This document shows, piece after piece, positions 45,060 to 56,067 of a stretch of 64,000 nucleotides of DNA. A program made the translations under genes and the position numbers. The stretch is from Gyromitra esculenta (lineage: Eukaryota; Ascomycota; Pezizomycetes; Pezizales; Discinaceae). The notes below the pieces were generated by a model. That model was not told the origin of the DNA. It saw nothing but the letters and a program-made list of their open reading frames with translations, and did no database searches. The first letter of the stretch is position 1. Each line of letters starts with the position of its first letter. Location: NCBI GenBank assembly GCA_038503075.1, contig JBCAML010000001.1, positions 3,038,001 through 3,102,000 on the forward strand, read 5' to 3'.

Positions 45060-46477
45060 TCTCACGGTTGAGTCCCTTGTTTAAGCCCTTCGGTATCCCC
45101 GGAGGTGAGCAGTGCTACTTAAGCGAGGTATCAACACGTTCAAAGAGTGCAGGTTTGTTCTACAGGTCCTATGATGGATATACTTCAAGGCGAAGTATCG
45201 GAGGTGGTTCACAGCAACAGCGAGGATTCTGAAGTAGATGTTATACCTATTGGTAGCTTAGTTGGTTACGACTTGAGTTCGCTTACGATGCACACATATG
45301 GACTAGCATTCGATTCCCGACCAGGTCGGTTAGTAGTAATCTTTGCTGATTACTATTAAGTCTATTACCTGTCGCCTTAGCTCTTGATTCACCCTATCGA
45401 CGAAGTGCAATAAGGGTAGAGGAGACAGCACTAATGGACGGATTGGATGTTTGGTTTCCTTGTGTCATCAATGGCCGACTCTTTCAATCGACACTTCCCC
45501 GATTCGCTTATACGTTGCATTGCCGGTTAATTCCGACAATCACGCCATACGATAATGAGAGGGGTAGGAGTGAAGGAAAGCGTTTCAGGGTCTATGGGAT
45601 TTTTCCATGTTAGTTCATGTTATTACATAGTCTTTGTATTCGACGCTTGACTACTATAAGTAGTCCAGTGTTCTACCGTTGAGAAGGGTCTTCTTCCTGA
45701 TCATTAGCGACGAAGAACGAGCCTTATCAATATTATATTGTATAGCTTAGCGGTATACGACTTTCATTCATACTCTCAAGGTCTTGCGTTCGTTTCATCT
45801 TCAAGTAATACTTTCTTCATGCAAAGAATCCTTTATTTCTTCAAGAGACTTTGTTGTTGCTTCACGCGACACGAACCTCAAAGTCACGACGCGTCCACAA
45901 CAGACCTCGTCCTTCCAGATTGGTTAGACGAAGAGTATATTCGAACGAACACGATACCCAACAAGCAAAGCACGTGATATTCAAACTACACACAGGGCCA
46001 AAGACCCTTCAGCGCTAGTTATTAAAACTTTACTATTGGAAGTTCTTCACGGAACTTTGCTCGATCCCTACTTTAAACCCTACGGTTATCTATTAGCGGT
46101 TCATAAGAAGCAGTTAGGACTTGCGCCTGTGTATTGTGTTGCGGATAGCAACCGGGCAGGTTATAGCGTCTAGATTGTTATCTAAAGCTTCTTGGAGATT
46201 TCCTGTGCGGTAAGAAGTACCGGTCTTACAGTAGAATCAAAGTGGGATTATGACTTGATACAGGAGAAGTGAAACGAGAACGTTGCTTAAAGAGAGAAAG
46301 AGAAAGAAACAACAACGACCGAAATCCTCCCTTTAAATACCCCGCTTTCATGTGATACAAACAGCAGCCCAACAACAACCGAAAAACAACTGAACAACAA
46401 AGCCATTATATCCCAACTATCCTTCGCTTACTACCAACAACTTCATCTTAACCCATTACCCGGTTCCATCCATGAAA
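45060..46477 (-). mobile_element. Solo LTR, family 1 type a, in E2 gag, carrying a family-2 LTR
   Basis: TCTCACGG at 45060 to CCATGAAA at 46477, perfect CCCAC duplication (45055-45059 and 46478-46482). Joining the flanks restores the gag reading KKPTMR. It is interrupted by a family-2 LTR at 45239-46230. Confidence 0.88.
45239..46230 (+). mobile_element. Solo LTR of retroelement family 2
   Basis: 992 bp, TGTTATACC to GGTCTTACA, perfect GTAGA duplication (45234-45238 and 46231-46235). This copy defines the ends of family 2. Its right half matches the copies at 2910 and 48844, but its left (U3) half is unrelated to theirs beyond the first ten bases. Confidence 0.88.
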
Positions 46478-46617
46478 CCCACCATGAGGAGAGCAGTTAT
46501 CAATCTCGCAAACGCCTCTGTTCCTCCTGCCTCCTCTGCTCGCCAACTTCCTCCTCCTCCACTGCCGCCCCAGTTCTTTGCTATTGATGCCCATGGCGCC
46601 TCCGAGGAGGCTTTAAA

Positions 46618-48843
46618 CTTGTTCAACCGAAGTCGCTCATTGACCCTGCTTCAGTTCCTTTTTCTTTACCTTTGTCTGCGTTTGCTATTTCAGGATTTTC
46701 AGTATCGAATATGTGCGTGGAGGATCAGTTGGATTGGGAACATTTTGTTATTTTGTGTAGCATTTCCCATAGCAATAAAATCATAAAAACACAAGCACTA
46801 TTGGACACTGGAGCTTCTGGATTCGCTTTCATTGATAAGAAATTAGCGAGTCACCATTCTCTCCCCCTTTTTCCCCTAAAAACACCAAGACAGCTCGAGG
46901 TAATCGATGGCCGTCCTGTTGCCTCAGGAAATATTACCCATATCGCCAATATCAACCTCTCCATCCAACAGCACCAGGAGCAAGCCCCCTGCTTCGCCAC
47001 TCAACTAGGACACTACCCCCTAGTCCTAGGAATTCCATGGATGAATCACCATGATGTCCACTTCCACTTTGCAGATAAGCGCATTGAGTTTAATTCTAAA
47101 CTCTGCACCACCCACTGCTCTCCTGACACTGCCATCGTATCCGCCCCCTCAATCTCTGCTCTCGCCAAACTTAACATTTCCTTCATTAATGCCACTAGCT
47201 TTAGAACCCTTATTCGAAAACGGTCATGACAAGCATATGCTATGTCCCTCTACGAAATTAACAGAATTCTAGAGGAAAAGACTACTAAAGAAGAATGGAA
47301 AGCAAGGATCCCCGCAGAATACCAAGACTTTTTGGATATGTTCAACAAGAAGAAAGCCCAAGGTCTATCCCCACGTCGATCATATGACCACAAAATACAG
47401 CTCCAAGACGGAAAAGAAGCCCCTTTCGGCCCTCTGTATGGAATGTCTCGGGAAGAACTAATAGTCCTGAAGAAATACATTGAGGATAACCTGGAGAAAG
47501 GCTTCATCCGAGCCAGCTTCTCGCCCAATGGATTACCTGTCCTTTTTGTCAAAAAGGCTGACGGCTCTCTTCGATTATGTGTGGATTATCGGGGCCTGAA
47601 TGCAATCATGGTTAAAGACCTTTATACCTCTCCCCTTATACGAGAAACTCTTGACCGGTTGGCAAAAGCACAATGGTATACCAAGTTGGATCTCCAAGAT
47701 GGCTACCATCAAATTCGCATTGCTGAGGGAGATGAGTGGAAAACCGCTTTCCGCACACGATACGGTCTCTACGAATATCAGGTTATGCCATTCGGCTTAA
47801 CCAATGCCCCTGGTACCTTCCAACGTTTTGTCAACGACTGCCTAAAGGAATACTTAGATATTTTCTGCACCGCCTACCTTGATGATATACTCATCTACAG
47901 TGATACCTTTGCGGAGCATCAGATCCATGTCAGGAAAGTCCTTCAAACCCTCAAAGACAACAATATCCTCCTCAAACCCGAGAAGTGTGAATTCGAAGTA
48001 CAAACTACTAAGTACTTAGGACTCATCCTCACCCCTGACGGGATTAAAATGGACGAGGAAAAACTTAAAGCCGTGCGAGAATGGGGTACCCGAAAGAGCG
48101 TCAAAGATGTCCAAGCCTTCTTAGGTTTTGTCAACTTCTATCGATGATTTATCCTTGGATTTTCAAAACTCGCTTCCCCACTGACCGCTCTAACGAAGAA
48201 GGGCATTAACTTCGAATGGACTGTCGAGGCGGATATCGCTTTCGAAAATCTGAAGCATGCCATCACCACTGTGCCAATCTTGATCCACTTTGACCCCAAT
48301 AAAAAGATCATTGTAGAAACCGACACTTCCGATTTCGTGTCCGGAGGCGTTCTATTTCATGGATCAAAACGGATAACGGACAGGGATGGATTTGGAGGTG
48401 TCGAGTATAGTTCTCTTGATATAATGTCTTTGTTGTTTCGGTTATGTATCGGTTATGTGTCAGAGTAAAGGAGAAAGCGGGGTATTTAAGGGCTGGGTTT
48501 TCATTACTCGTTGTACTTTTCCTTTATTTCCTTAAGCAACGTTCTCGTTTACCTTCTGCTGTAACTGTTAGAATACTATCTCGGTTCTACCTCAAAACCC
48601 TCTCTGTCGCTGTCTACTTCGCTGCCCCTATCTCGCCTTGAGATAGACCTCTAGTAGAACTTGTAGAAACACTGCACTCTTTGAACGTGTTGTTACCTCG
48701 CTTAAGTAGCACTGCTCACCATCAAGGATACTGAAGGGCTTAACGAGGGACTCAACCGTGAGATTCTATCACAATATGACGACGCAGGAGTTCTGCACCC
48801 TGTAGTCTTCTTTTCTAAGAAGCACTCACCCGCTAAGTGCAAC
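46618..48843 (+). pseudogene. pol: E2 pol, 5' part (protease, reverse transcriptase), with stops and an LTR insertion
   Basis: In the -1 frame after gag: protease with LLDTGASGFAF near 46798-46830; reverse transcriptase with YLDDILIYS near 47875-47900. Stops TGA at 47226-47228 and TGA at 48145-48147 (the latter from CGA). A type-a solo LTR (48355-48763) splits the RNase H part after GGVL. Coding resumes SQYDDAG and ends at 48843 at the family-2 element. Confidence 0.85.
48355..48763 (+). mobile_element. Solo LTR, family 1 type a, in E2 pol
   Basis: 409 bp, TTTCATGG to CCGTGAGA, perfect TTCTA duplication (48350-48354 and 48764-48768). Hairpin ATCTC/GAGAT around GCCTT at 48630-48644. Confidence 0.88.
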
Positions 48844-49629
48844 TGTTATACCTGCACCTTTTGAAGGAGTTCCTGGCCCTGGAGTTACCCTATCTTTGGA
48901 GTTACCCTACTTTAGCACCTTCCGGATCGGGACTGGAGCCTGTTACCCTGCCTCCAATCCTTCTAGTAGGTATAGTATTTGGAGAAGGGGGGACAGCACC
49001 AGAAAAGACCTGTCCCGGAGGGCAAAAGTAACCCCTAGGCCGTCAAGCAAAACCGCCCGGCGGAATGGGACCCGGTGGGTATGTAGGGGAAGTGTCTGGC
49101 TTCGCTGTGGTTCAAAAGGATTGCGAATCAGACCAAAACTGGCGGAGTTACAGACTGACAAAGATAAGGGAACGCAATGCTACGCGACAATTCGGATAGG
49201 CGAAATGATCGTCTCAAAGAGACGAACGCAATGAAGACAAATACGTAACTCCCATGTTACCAACATGCATACTGCTCGGAGAATCGCGGATCGGGGCCAG
49301 GGAACTCAATGGGGTATCGGGTATGGAGATAAGGCGAAGTGGTTTCATGTTGTCATAGTAGTTAGCGCCTCTACACCACACTATACCCAAACATAGTAAA
49401 GAGGAGGCATTATAAATACTCTCGCAGTGGATGTAAAACTCTGAGTCGGATCATTAGTGGTGAAGAACGAGCCTTATCAATATTATATTGTTTCTAGCAA
49501 AATTACTTCCTTGCAATTTACTCTATTCATTGTGAATTACTTTTATCTCGCTTAGCAAGGCCTTGGCCCTTCAGCGTTAGTTATTAAAACCTTACTATTG
49601 GAAGTTCTTCACGGAACTTTGCTTGATCC

Positions 49630-50048
49630 TCTCACGGTTTGATCCCTCGTTAAGCCCTTCAGTATCCCTGAAGGTGAGCAGTGCTACTTAAGCGAGAGGT
49701 CAAGCGACAAGAATCACGATGTTTCTACAGGTCCTACGGGGGTCTAACTCAAGGCGAGTTAAGTGTAAGGGTTTTCACAGCAACAGCGACCGCGGAGATT
49801 CTGAGATAGAATCGTGGTAGTATTGAAATAATACAGTAGAAGTAATGTAAGAACGTTGCTTAAGGAGAGAAGAAGAAGAAGACATGAGCAAAGGAAATCC
49901 ATCTCTTAAATACCCCGCTTTTCAACCATTATGACTCATAGCCAAGACATAACCAAAAACAAACGAAACACAAAGACATTGTAACCTTAACCGAAACCAC
50001 AACCCTTTACAAGATCCTTGACCCGATTATTCCTTTATATCCGCGAAA
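49630..50048 (-). repeat. E4 3' LTR
   Basis: 419 bp, minus-oriented, TCTCACGG to CCGCGAAA on the plus strand. It differs from the 5' LTR at about six positions, which dates the insertion as young. Confidence 0.88.
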
Positions 50049-50057
50049 GTAGCCCCC

Positions 50058-50448
50058 TTTCACGGATTAAAGATTGGGCATAGGGTTAGGTTTCGGTTCG
50101 ATGGTTGTTAAGAATCGCGGGTCGTTGTATAATGTTATTGTTTTTAGGTTGTTATCGGTTATTGTTTTTGTTAAGAAAAGCGGGGTATTTAAACGGAGGA
50201 TTTCGCTTGTGTTTTACCTTTCTTCTTCTTTCCTTAAGCAATGTTCTCGTTTACCTTCTGCTGTAATCCTTGGAATACTATCTCGGTTCTACCTTAGAAC
50301 CCTCGCTGTCTACTCTCGCGCATCTTTGCGCGAGATAGACATCGTAGAACTTGTAGAAACGTCGCGTACTTTGAACGTGTTGTTTCACCACTTGAGTAGC
50401 ACTGCTCGCGCCGGGATCTTGAAGGGCAACGAGGACTCGACCGTGAGA
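50058..50448 (+). repeat. E3 5' LTR
   Basis: 391 bp, TTTCACGG to CCGTGAGA. Hairpin CTCGCGC/GCGCGAG at 50315-50334 replaces the ATCTC/GAGAT stem of other copies. The self-primer has one change (AAGCAATGT near 50237). Confidence 0.85.
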
Positions 50449-50632
50449 TTACGTTGCTTCCATCATCTACAGCCTACTGCAGAAAAACAACCGTTGCATG
50501 GAAATCCTCTCGACTTCACCAGTCTAAGCGTCTTGCATGACTGCGAAAACCACAAACCTTGGTTGAAGTCATTCCGGAGTGGCTGGACCAGGAATACTTA
50601 CGCCAGAATTCCTTTCTCGCCCACCCCACATC

Positions 50633-51928
50633 ATGAGCTCACCCGCTCCCGCTGGCCCCTCGAAGGAAGCCGCATCGTCGCCATGACTTCCTCTGGAGAA
50701 GCCTTCGCCCAGCACTGAGAGAAGACAGCCGAGTTGTACAATCACCTCAGAGACCTCTACCAAGCCTTGGAGGACCAAGTCGACGTCCTCAAGAGAACGA
50801 AAGAAAGCAGAGGTAAAACTCGGCACAGCACAAATCAGACCGACAATCTTTCTCGCCATGCTGCAGAGCAAGATCAACGGGTCAACGAGACCGTAGTCTA
50901 ATCGCCCGATTACGACAAGAGCGGAATGAAGCGATCCGCTATCCAACGCCCGCTCACTAACCTCACCGCTACCCCGCCGCCATCCAACTCCCATCGTTCG
51001 GAACGCATGCCAGACCCAGAGAAATTCGATGGAGCGAGAGCAAAACTTAAGAACCGTTCTCGATTCTGTTTCCAAGTTAACCGTCAACCGAGACCGCTTC
51101 GCCAATGAGACCACCATGATTCTCTACACCATTAATCGGTTGGAAGGAGCAGCTTTAGAACAGGTCCGTCATACGGTTCTCCCCTCCGGCCTCACCACTT
51201 GGACTAGTGCAGAACAACTCATCGCAGCCTTGGAAACTGCCTTTGGAGACCCGGACCCAACCGGCACAGCACGACGAGAACTCCACCAGCTCCGCCAAGG
51301 AAAACGCGATTTCTCAGCCTACCTCGCTGACTTCCAAAGAATCATGGGACAGCTCAATTTCGACGAAAATTCGAAGATGGATGCCCTAGAGCACGGAATG
51401 TCTGAAGAGCTGAAGGAAGCTATGGTTTTTGCCCCAATCGCCCCCGGTAATCTCCCTGAGATGATCCTTACCCTCACCCGATTGGATAACCGCATCTGAG
51501 CTCGCAAGGCAGAGAAACGAGGGAATGCCAGAGACAATATGGGTCAATTTAGTGCTCCCGCCGCATTCACCCCTGCCTCCTCCTTTACTCCAGGAGGACT
51601 AGCCCCCATGGACCTGTCTTTCGGTCGCACAAGCAACCCTTCTCGCCCCGCTCAAGACCAACAGTATACAATGATCAATGGACGAAGAAAGCTCTCTGAG
51701 GAAGAAAAACAGTGGCGCTGTTCCACTGGAAAATGTATGTTCTGTGCTGCTCCCGACCACTCCTACGCCAATTGCCCTTCCGCTCCCAAGAAGCCAACCA
51801 TGAGAGGAGCTCTCACTGCCCCTCCTGCGACCCGCACGCCCCCGGCCTCCTCCCTGCCACCACCACCACTCCCTCCTCAGTTTTTCGTGTTAGAATCAGC
51901 AGACTCTTCCAACGAGTCTTTAAACTAG
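50633..51928 (+). pseudogene. gag: E3 gag, damaged at its 5' third
   Basis: ATG of MSSPAPAG-type start at 50633, soon frameshifted and stopped (TGA near 50685 and 50717). It is open from about 51029, with the capsid block RRELHQLRQGKRDF and a TGA at 51497-51499 (from CGA). It then continues through the zinc knuckle CMFCAAPDHSYANC and proline-rich tail to TTTAAAC TAG at 51919-51928. The loss of the N terminus is through several small indels, not one insertion. Confidence 0.8.
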
Positions 51929-51963
51929 TTCAACCAAGGCCGAACAGTGACCCCGCCTTGGTT
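51919..51963 (+). promoter_or_regulatory. Predicted -1 frameshift signal of E3
   Basis: TTTAAAC at 51919-51925, gag stop TAG at 51926-51928, a 6-base spacer from the heptamer, then a perfect 9-bp stem: AACCAAGGC (51932-51940) with GCCTTGGTT (51955-51963) and a 14-base loop. The pol frame is open from C51925 onward. Confidence 0.75.
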
Positions 51964-54900
51964 CCTATTTCTTTACCCTTGTCAGTATTTTCTATTTCAG
52001 GTTTTTCAGTATCGGATATGTGTATGGAGGATCAGTTGGATGGGGAGCACTTTGTTATATCCTGTAGCATCTCCCATAACAATAAAATCATTAAAACCCA
52101 CGCACTATTGGATACCGGAGCCTCAGGATTTGCTTTCATAGATAAAGAATTTGCGAGTCACCATTCCTTACCCCTCACCTCTTTAAAAATACCTCGACAG
52201 CTTGAAGTCATCGATGGTCGCCCTGTCGCCTCAGGAGACATTACCCACATCACTAACCTCAACTTGTCCATTCAAAACCACCGAGAACAAGCCCCCTGCT
52301 TTGTGACCCGACTAGGCCACTACCCCTTAGTCTTAGGGATACCATGGATGAATCATCACGATGTCCAGCTTCATTTCGCCGATAAACGCATTGAGTTTAA
52401 CTCTAAACTCTGCACTACCCACTGCGCCCCTCATTCCCCCGTGGTATCTACTCCATCGATTCCCGCTCCTCCAAGAGTAAACATGTCTTTCATCAACGCC
52501 GCCAGCTTCAGAACCCTTACTCGAAAACGTTCTCTGCAAGCTTATGCGATGTCCCTCTATGAAATTAATAAAATCCTAGAGGAGAAAACAACGAAAGAAG
52601 AATGGAAAGCGAGGATCCCCGCCGAATATCATGACTTCTTGGATATGTTTGACAAAAAGAAAGCTCAAGGCTTATCCTCACGCCGATCCTATGACCATAA
52701 GATACAACTCCAAGATGGGAAAGAAGCCCCATTCGGCCCTCTGTATGGAATGTCTCGGGAGGAGCTAATAGTCCTGAAAAAATATATTGAGGATAACCTT
52801 GAAAAAGGTTTCATCCGGGCTAGCTCTTCACCTGCTGGATCCCCTGTCCTTTTTGTTAAAAAGGCTGACGGCTCCCTCTGCTTATGTGTAGACTATCGAG
52901 GCCTTAATGCGATTACAGTCAAGGACCGCTATACCTCTCCCCTTATCCGAGAGACACTTGATAGACTAGCAAAAGCACAGTGGTATACCAAACTTGATCT
53001 CCGCGATGGTTATCATCAAATACGCATTGCCGAAGGGGATGAATGGAAAACCGCTTTCCGTACCCGATATGGTCTCTATGAGTATCAAGTTATGCCATTT
53101 GGCTTAACCAACGCACCTGGTACTTTTCAACGCTTTGTCAACGACTGCCTGAGAGAATACCTAGATATTTTCTGCACCGCCTACCTCGATGATATCCTCA
53201 TCTATAGCGATACCTTCGAGGAACACCAAGTCCACGTCAGAAAGGTGCTCCAAACCCTCAAGGAGAACGACATCTTGCTAAAGCCGGAGAAATGCGAGTT
53301 CCAAGTACAAACTACCAAGTACCTAGGACTCATTCTTACCCCCCATGGAATCAAGATGGACGAGGAAAAACTCAAAGCCGTACGAGAATGGGGTACCCCA
53401 AAGAGTGTTAAGGATGTACAAGCCTTCTTAGGGTTCGCCAATTTCTATCGACGATTTATCCTAGGGTTCTCAAAACTTGCCTCTCCACTTACTGCGTTGA
53501 CAAAGAAAGGGATTAGCTTTGAATGGACCGTCGAAGCAGACATCGCCTTCGAGAATCTAAAGCATGCCTTTACCACAGCACCCATTCTAATCCATTTCGA
53601 TCCCGATAAAAAGATTATAGTTGAAACCGATGCCTCGGATTTTGTGTCTGGAGGAGTGCTATCTCAATACGACGATGCCGGCATTTTACACCCTGTAGCC
53701 TTCTTCTCCAAGAAGCACTCGCCAGCCGAATGCAACTATGAGATTTATGACAAGGAGCTATTGGCTATTATTAGAGTATTCGAGGAATGGCGCCCAGAAC
53801 TCGAGGGTTCGAAACATCCTATCGACGTCATCAGCGACCACAAGAACCTCGAATATTTTATGAGTACTAAGCAGCTTAACCATCGCCAAGCCAGATGGGC
53901 CGAATACTTATCACGTTTCGATTTTGTAATTACATACCGACCAGGCAAAGAAGGAGGAAAACCGGACGCATTAACTTGGAGATCAGGAGATCTCCCCAAG
54001 GAAGGGGATGAAAGATTAGCACACCAGAGTCAAGTGGTGCTAAAGAAGGAAAACATTGACCCCAAGATAAGTTTGTTGTCGGCTTCTTTGTCAAATGAAG
54101 CCGCTGAACTGGACGCTCCCCTAGAAAAGCTTTTTCTAGAAGGATATATCGCTGACAAGTTTCTGGAAAAAATACTCGCAGCGCTGAGGAATAAAGACCG
54201 ACAGTCAAAGGAGATCACTTTAAGTGAATGCACCAATGAGAATAACCGATTATGCTATCGGGGAAATCTCTATGTACCCAACTTCGATCCTCTCCGCCTA
54301 GAGCTTATCAGAAGACACCATGATGCCCCTGCCGCAGGTCACACAGGACAAGATAAAACCTTCGAACTAGTAAGTAGAAGTTTTTACTGGCCAAAGATGA
54401 GAGAGTCTATCGGTCGATATGTACGTAACTGCCATACATGCCAAAAAGCCAAACCAGTCACCCAACGCACGCAAGGAGTCCTCCGCCCACTACCTATCCC
54501 AAATCGTCCCTGGCAAGAGATCTCAATGGATTTCGTTACAGGCCTTCCAGAATCCGAGGGCTACGATGCTATTTTAGTCATCGTAGATCGTTTGTCAAAG
54601 ATGCGACATTTGATCCCCTGTAATACTACAGTCAATTCACGGGACGTCGCTGACTTATATTTACAACACGTCTGGAAGCTTCATGGGTTACCTACGCACA
54701 TCACTTCTGATTGAGGCACGCAGTTCACAGCCCATTTCTGGAAGGAACTTTGCAAACGCCTGGGAATTCAAGCCCGGATGTCTACTGCATTTCATCCAGA
54801 GACCGACGGACAAACGGAAAGACTGAACGCAGTTATGGAACAATACCTGCGCTCTTACGTGTCTTATCAACAAGGAGACTGGAGTAAATGGTTACCGATG

Positions 54901-55620
54901 GCGGAATTCTCTGCTAATAACCAGGAATCAGCTAGTACCAAAGTCTCGCCTTTCTTTGCGAACTATGGCTATCACCCTCGTTTTGACACTTCCATTATTC
55001 CTTTCACAACAATTGCCCAAAGCTTAGACTCCTCTACCTTCGCAACCATAATGCAAGACTTATACGATTATCTCCGAACGCAGATACGAACCACCCAGGA
55101 TGTCCATGAAACCGCTACTAATAAGCACCGAACCCCTGCCCCAGCATACCAAGTCGACGATCAAGTGTTCATATCGATGAAAAATATCCGAACAATTCGC
55201 AATGCTCGGAAACTTGATTGGAAGTGGATGGGACCCTATCCTGTAAAAAAAATAGTGTCGCCTTTCGCGTATGAAATCGATCTTCCACCCTCAGTCAAGT
55301 ATCATCCTGTTTTCCACGTCTCGCTTCTTAAACCCGCTGCCAATGACCCTCTTCCAGAACAAGTTATTCCCCCTCCGTCACCGATTGTTGTTAATGAACA
55401 AGAGGAATACTTTATCGAGAAAATCCTCGACCAACGGATGTACCGTGGACAACAACAATACCTGGTCGAATGGACTGGCTATGCTCACCCTACCTGGGAA
55501 CCCGCCGAAGATCTTCAGGATACTACTGCCCTTGATGTATTTCTAACTACGGCAACTACTACCAACCCTAAGGTTCGCAGGAGCTCACGCTTGAGACGGG
55601 GGGCTACTTTCACGGATTAA
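51925..55620 (+). pseudogene. pol: E3 pol, complete but for one in-frame stop
   Basis: The longest pol in the window. It has protease (LLDTGASGFAF), reverse transcriptase with FVKKADGSL and YLDDILIYS near 53185-53210, RNase H with [21 protein letters not shown] and KELLAI, the integrase zinc region (HHDAPAAGHTG..NCHTCQKA), SMDFVTGLPE, a DD-35-E core and a C-terminal chromodomain (YLVEWTGYAHPTWEPAEDL). One TGA at 54712-54714, in the integrase TSD-R-G motif, comes from CGA. The frame then resumes and stops at 55620 inside the 3' LTR edge. Confidence 0.9.
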
Positions 55621-56016
55621 AGATTGGGCATAGGGTTAGGTTTCGGTTCGATGGTTGTTAAGAATCGCGGGTCGCTGTATAATGTTATTGTTTTTCGGTT
55701 GTTATCGGTTATTGTTTTTGTTAAGAAAAGCGGGGTATTTAAACGGAGGATTTCGCTTGTGTTTTACCTTTCTTTTTCTTTCCTTAAGCAACGTTCTCGT
55801 TTACCTTCTGCTGTAATCCTTGGAATACTATCTCGGTTCTACCTTAGAACCCTCGCTGTCGCTGTCTACCTCGCCACACTTATCTTGCCTTGAGATAGAC
55901 CCCTCGTAGAACTTGTAGAAACGTCGCGTACTTTGAACGTGTTGTTTACCTCGCTTGAGTAGCACTGCTCACCTTCAGGGATACTGAAGGGCTTAACGAG
56001 GGACTCGACCGTGAGA
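55608..56016 (+). repeat. E3 3' LTR
   Basis: 409 bp, TTTCACGG to CCGTGAGA. TATTTAA near 55736-55742, self-primer AAGCAACGT near 55797. It keeps the leader segment that the 5' LTR has lost. Confidence 0.88.
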
Positions 56017-56067
56017 CCCCCCTCTTCAAGCGTGAGCTCCTGCGAACGCGAGGTAATTCCGTAGGAG

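Larger units (their letters stand above)
43066..46618 (+). pseudogene. gag: E2 gag, fragmented by three insertions and a stop
   Basis: Starts MSSPAPAGPSTEG at 43066; TGA at 43321 interrupts the coiled region. It is then split by a type-b LTR (43530-43935, with loss of about 20 codons), by an insert at 44218-44647 and by a type-a LTR (45060-46477). Pieces still carry the capsid block, the zinc knuckle (CMFCAAPDHSYANC, near 44995-45040) and the proline-rich tail (46478-46618). It reaches TTTAAAC at 46612-46618, where the usual gag stop TAG has become TTG. Confidence 0.8.
42042..48843 (+). mobile_element. E2: Ty3/gypsy element, decayed, with nested insertions; 3' part outside the window
   Basis: Same family as E1. 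The 5' LTR is at 42042-42448, followed by the primer site, gag from 43066 and pol to 48843, where a family-2 element interrupts it inside the RNase H coding region (after TGCAAC). The rest of pol and the 3' LTR should lie beyond the window. Inserts inside E2: type-b solo LTRs at 42572 and 43530, an unrelated TG..CA insert at 44218, a type-a solo LTR at 45060 (itself carrying a family-2 LTR) and a type-a solo LTR at 48355. It is the oldest and most damaged copy here. Confidence 0.88.
50058..56016 (+). mobile_element. E3: Ty3/gypsy chromodomain element, inserted in E4
   Basis: LTRs 50058-50448 and 55608-56016; target duplication CCCCC (50053-50057 and 56017-56021) in the purine tract of E4. Primer site TTACGTTGCTT at 50449-50459. 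pol is almost complete; gag is damaged in its first third. The 5' LTR leader has lost part of the segment present in the 3' LTR and carries a different hairpin stem. Confidence 0.9.

Noticed and set aside
48896..49234. 112-codon ORF in the family-2 LTR, also seen at 3821-4090
   Set aside because: Both copies lie inside the LTR, differ by frameshifts, and cross an LTR insertion in one case; it is more likely non-coding LTR sequence.
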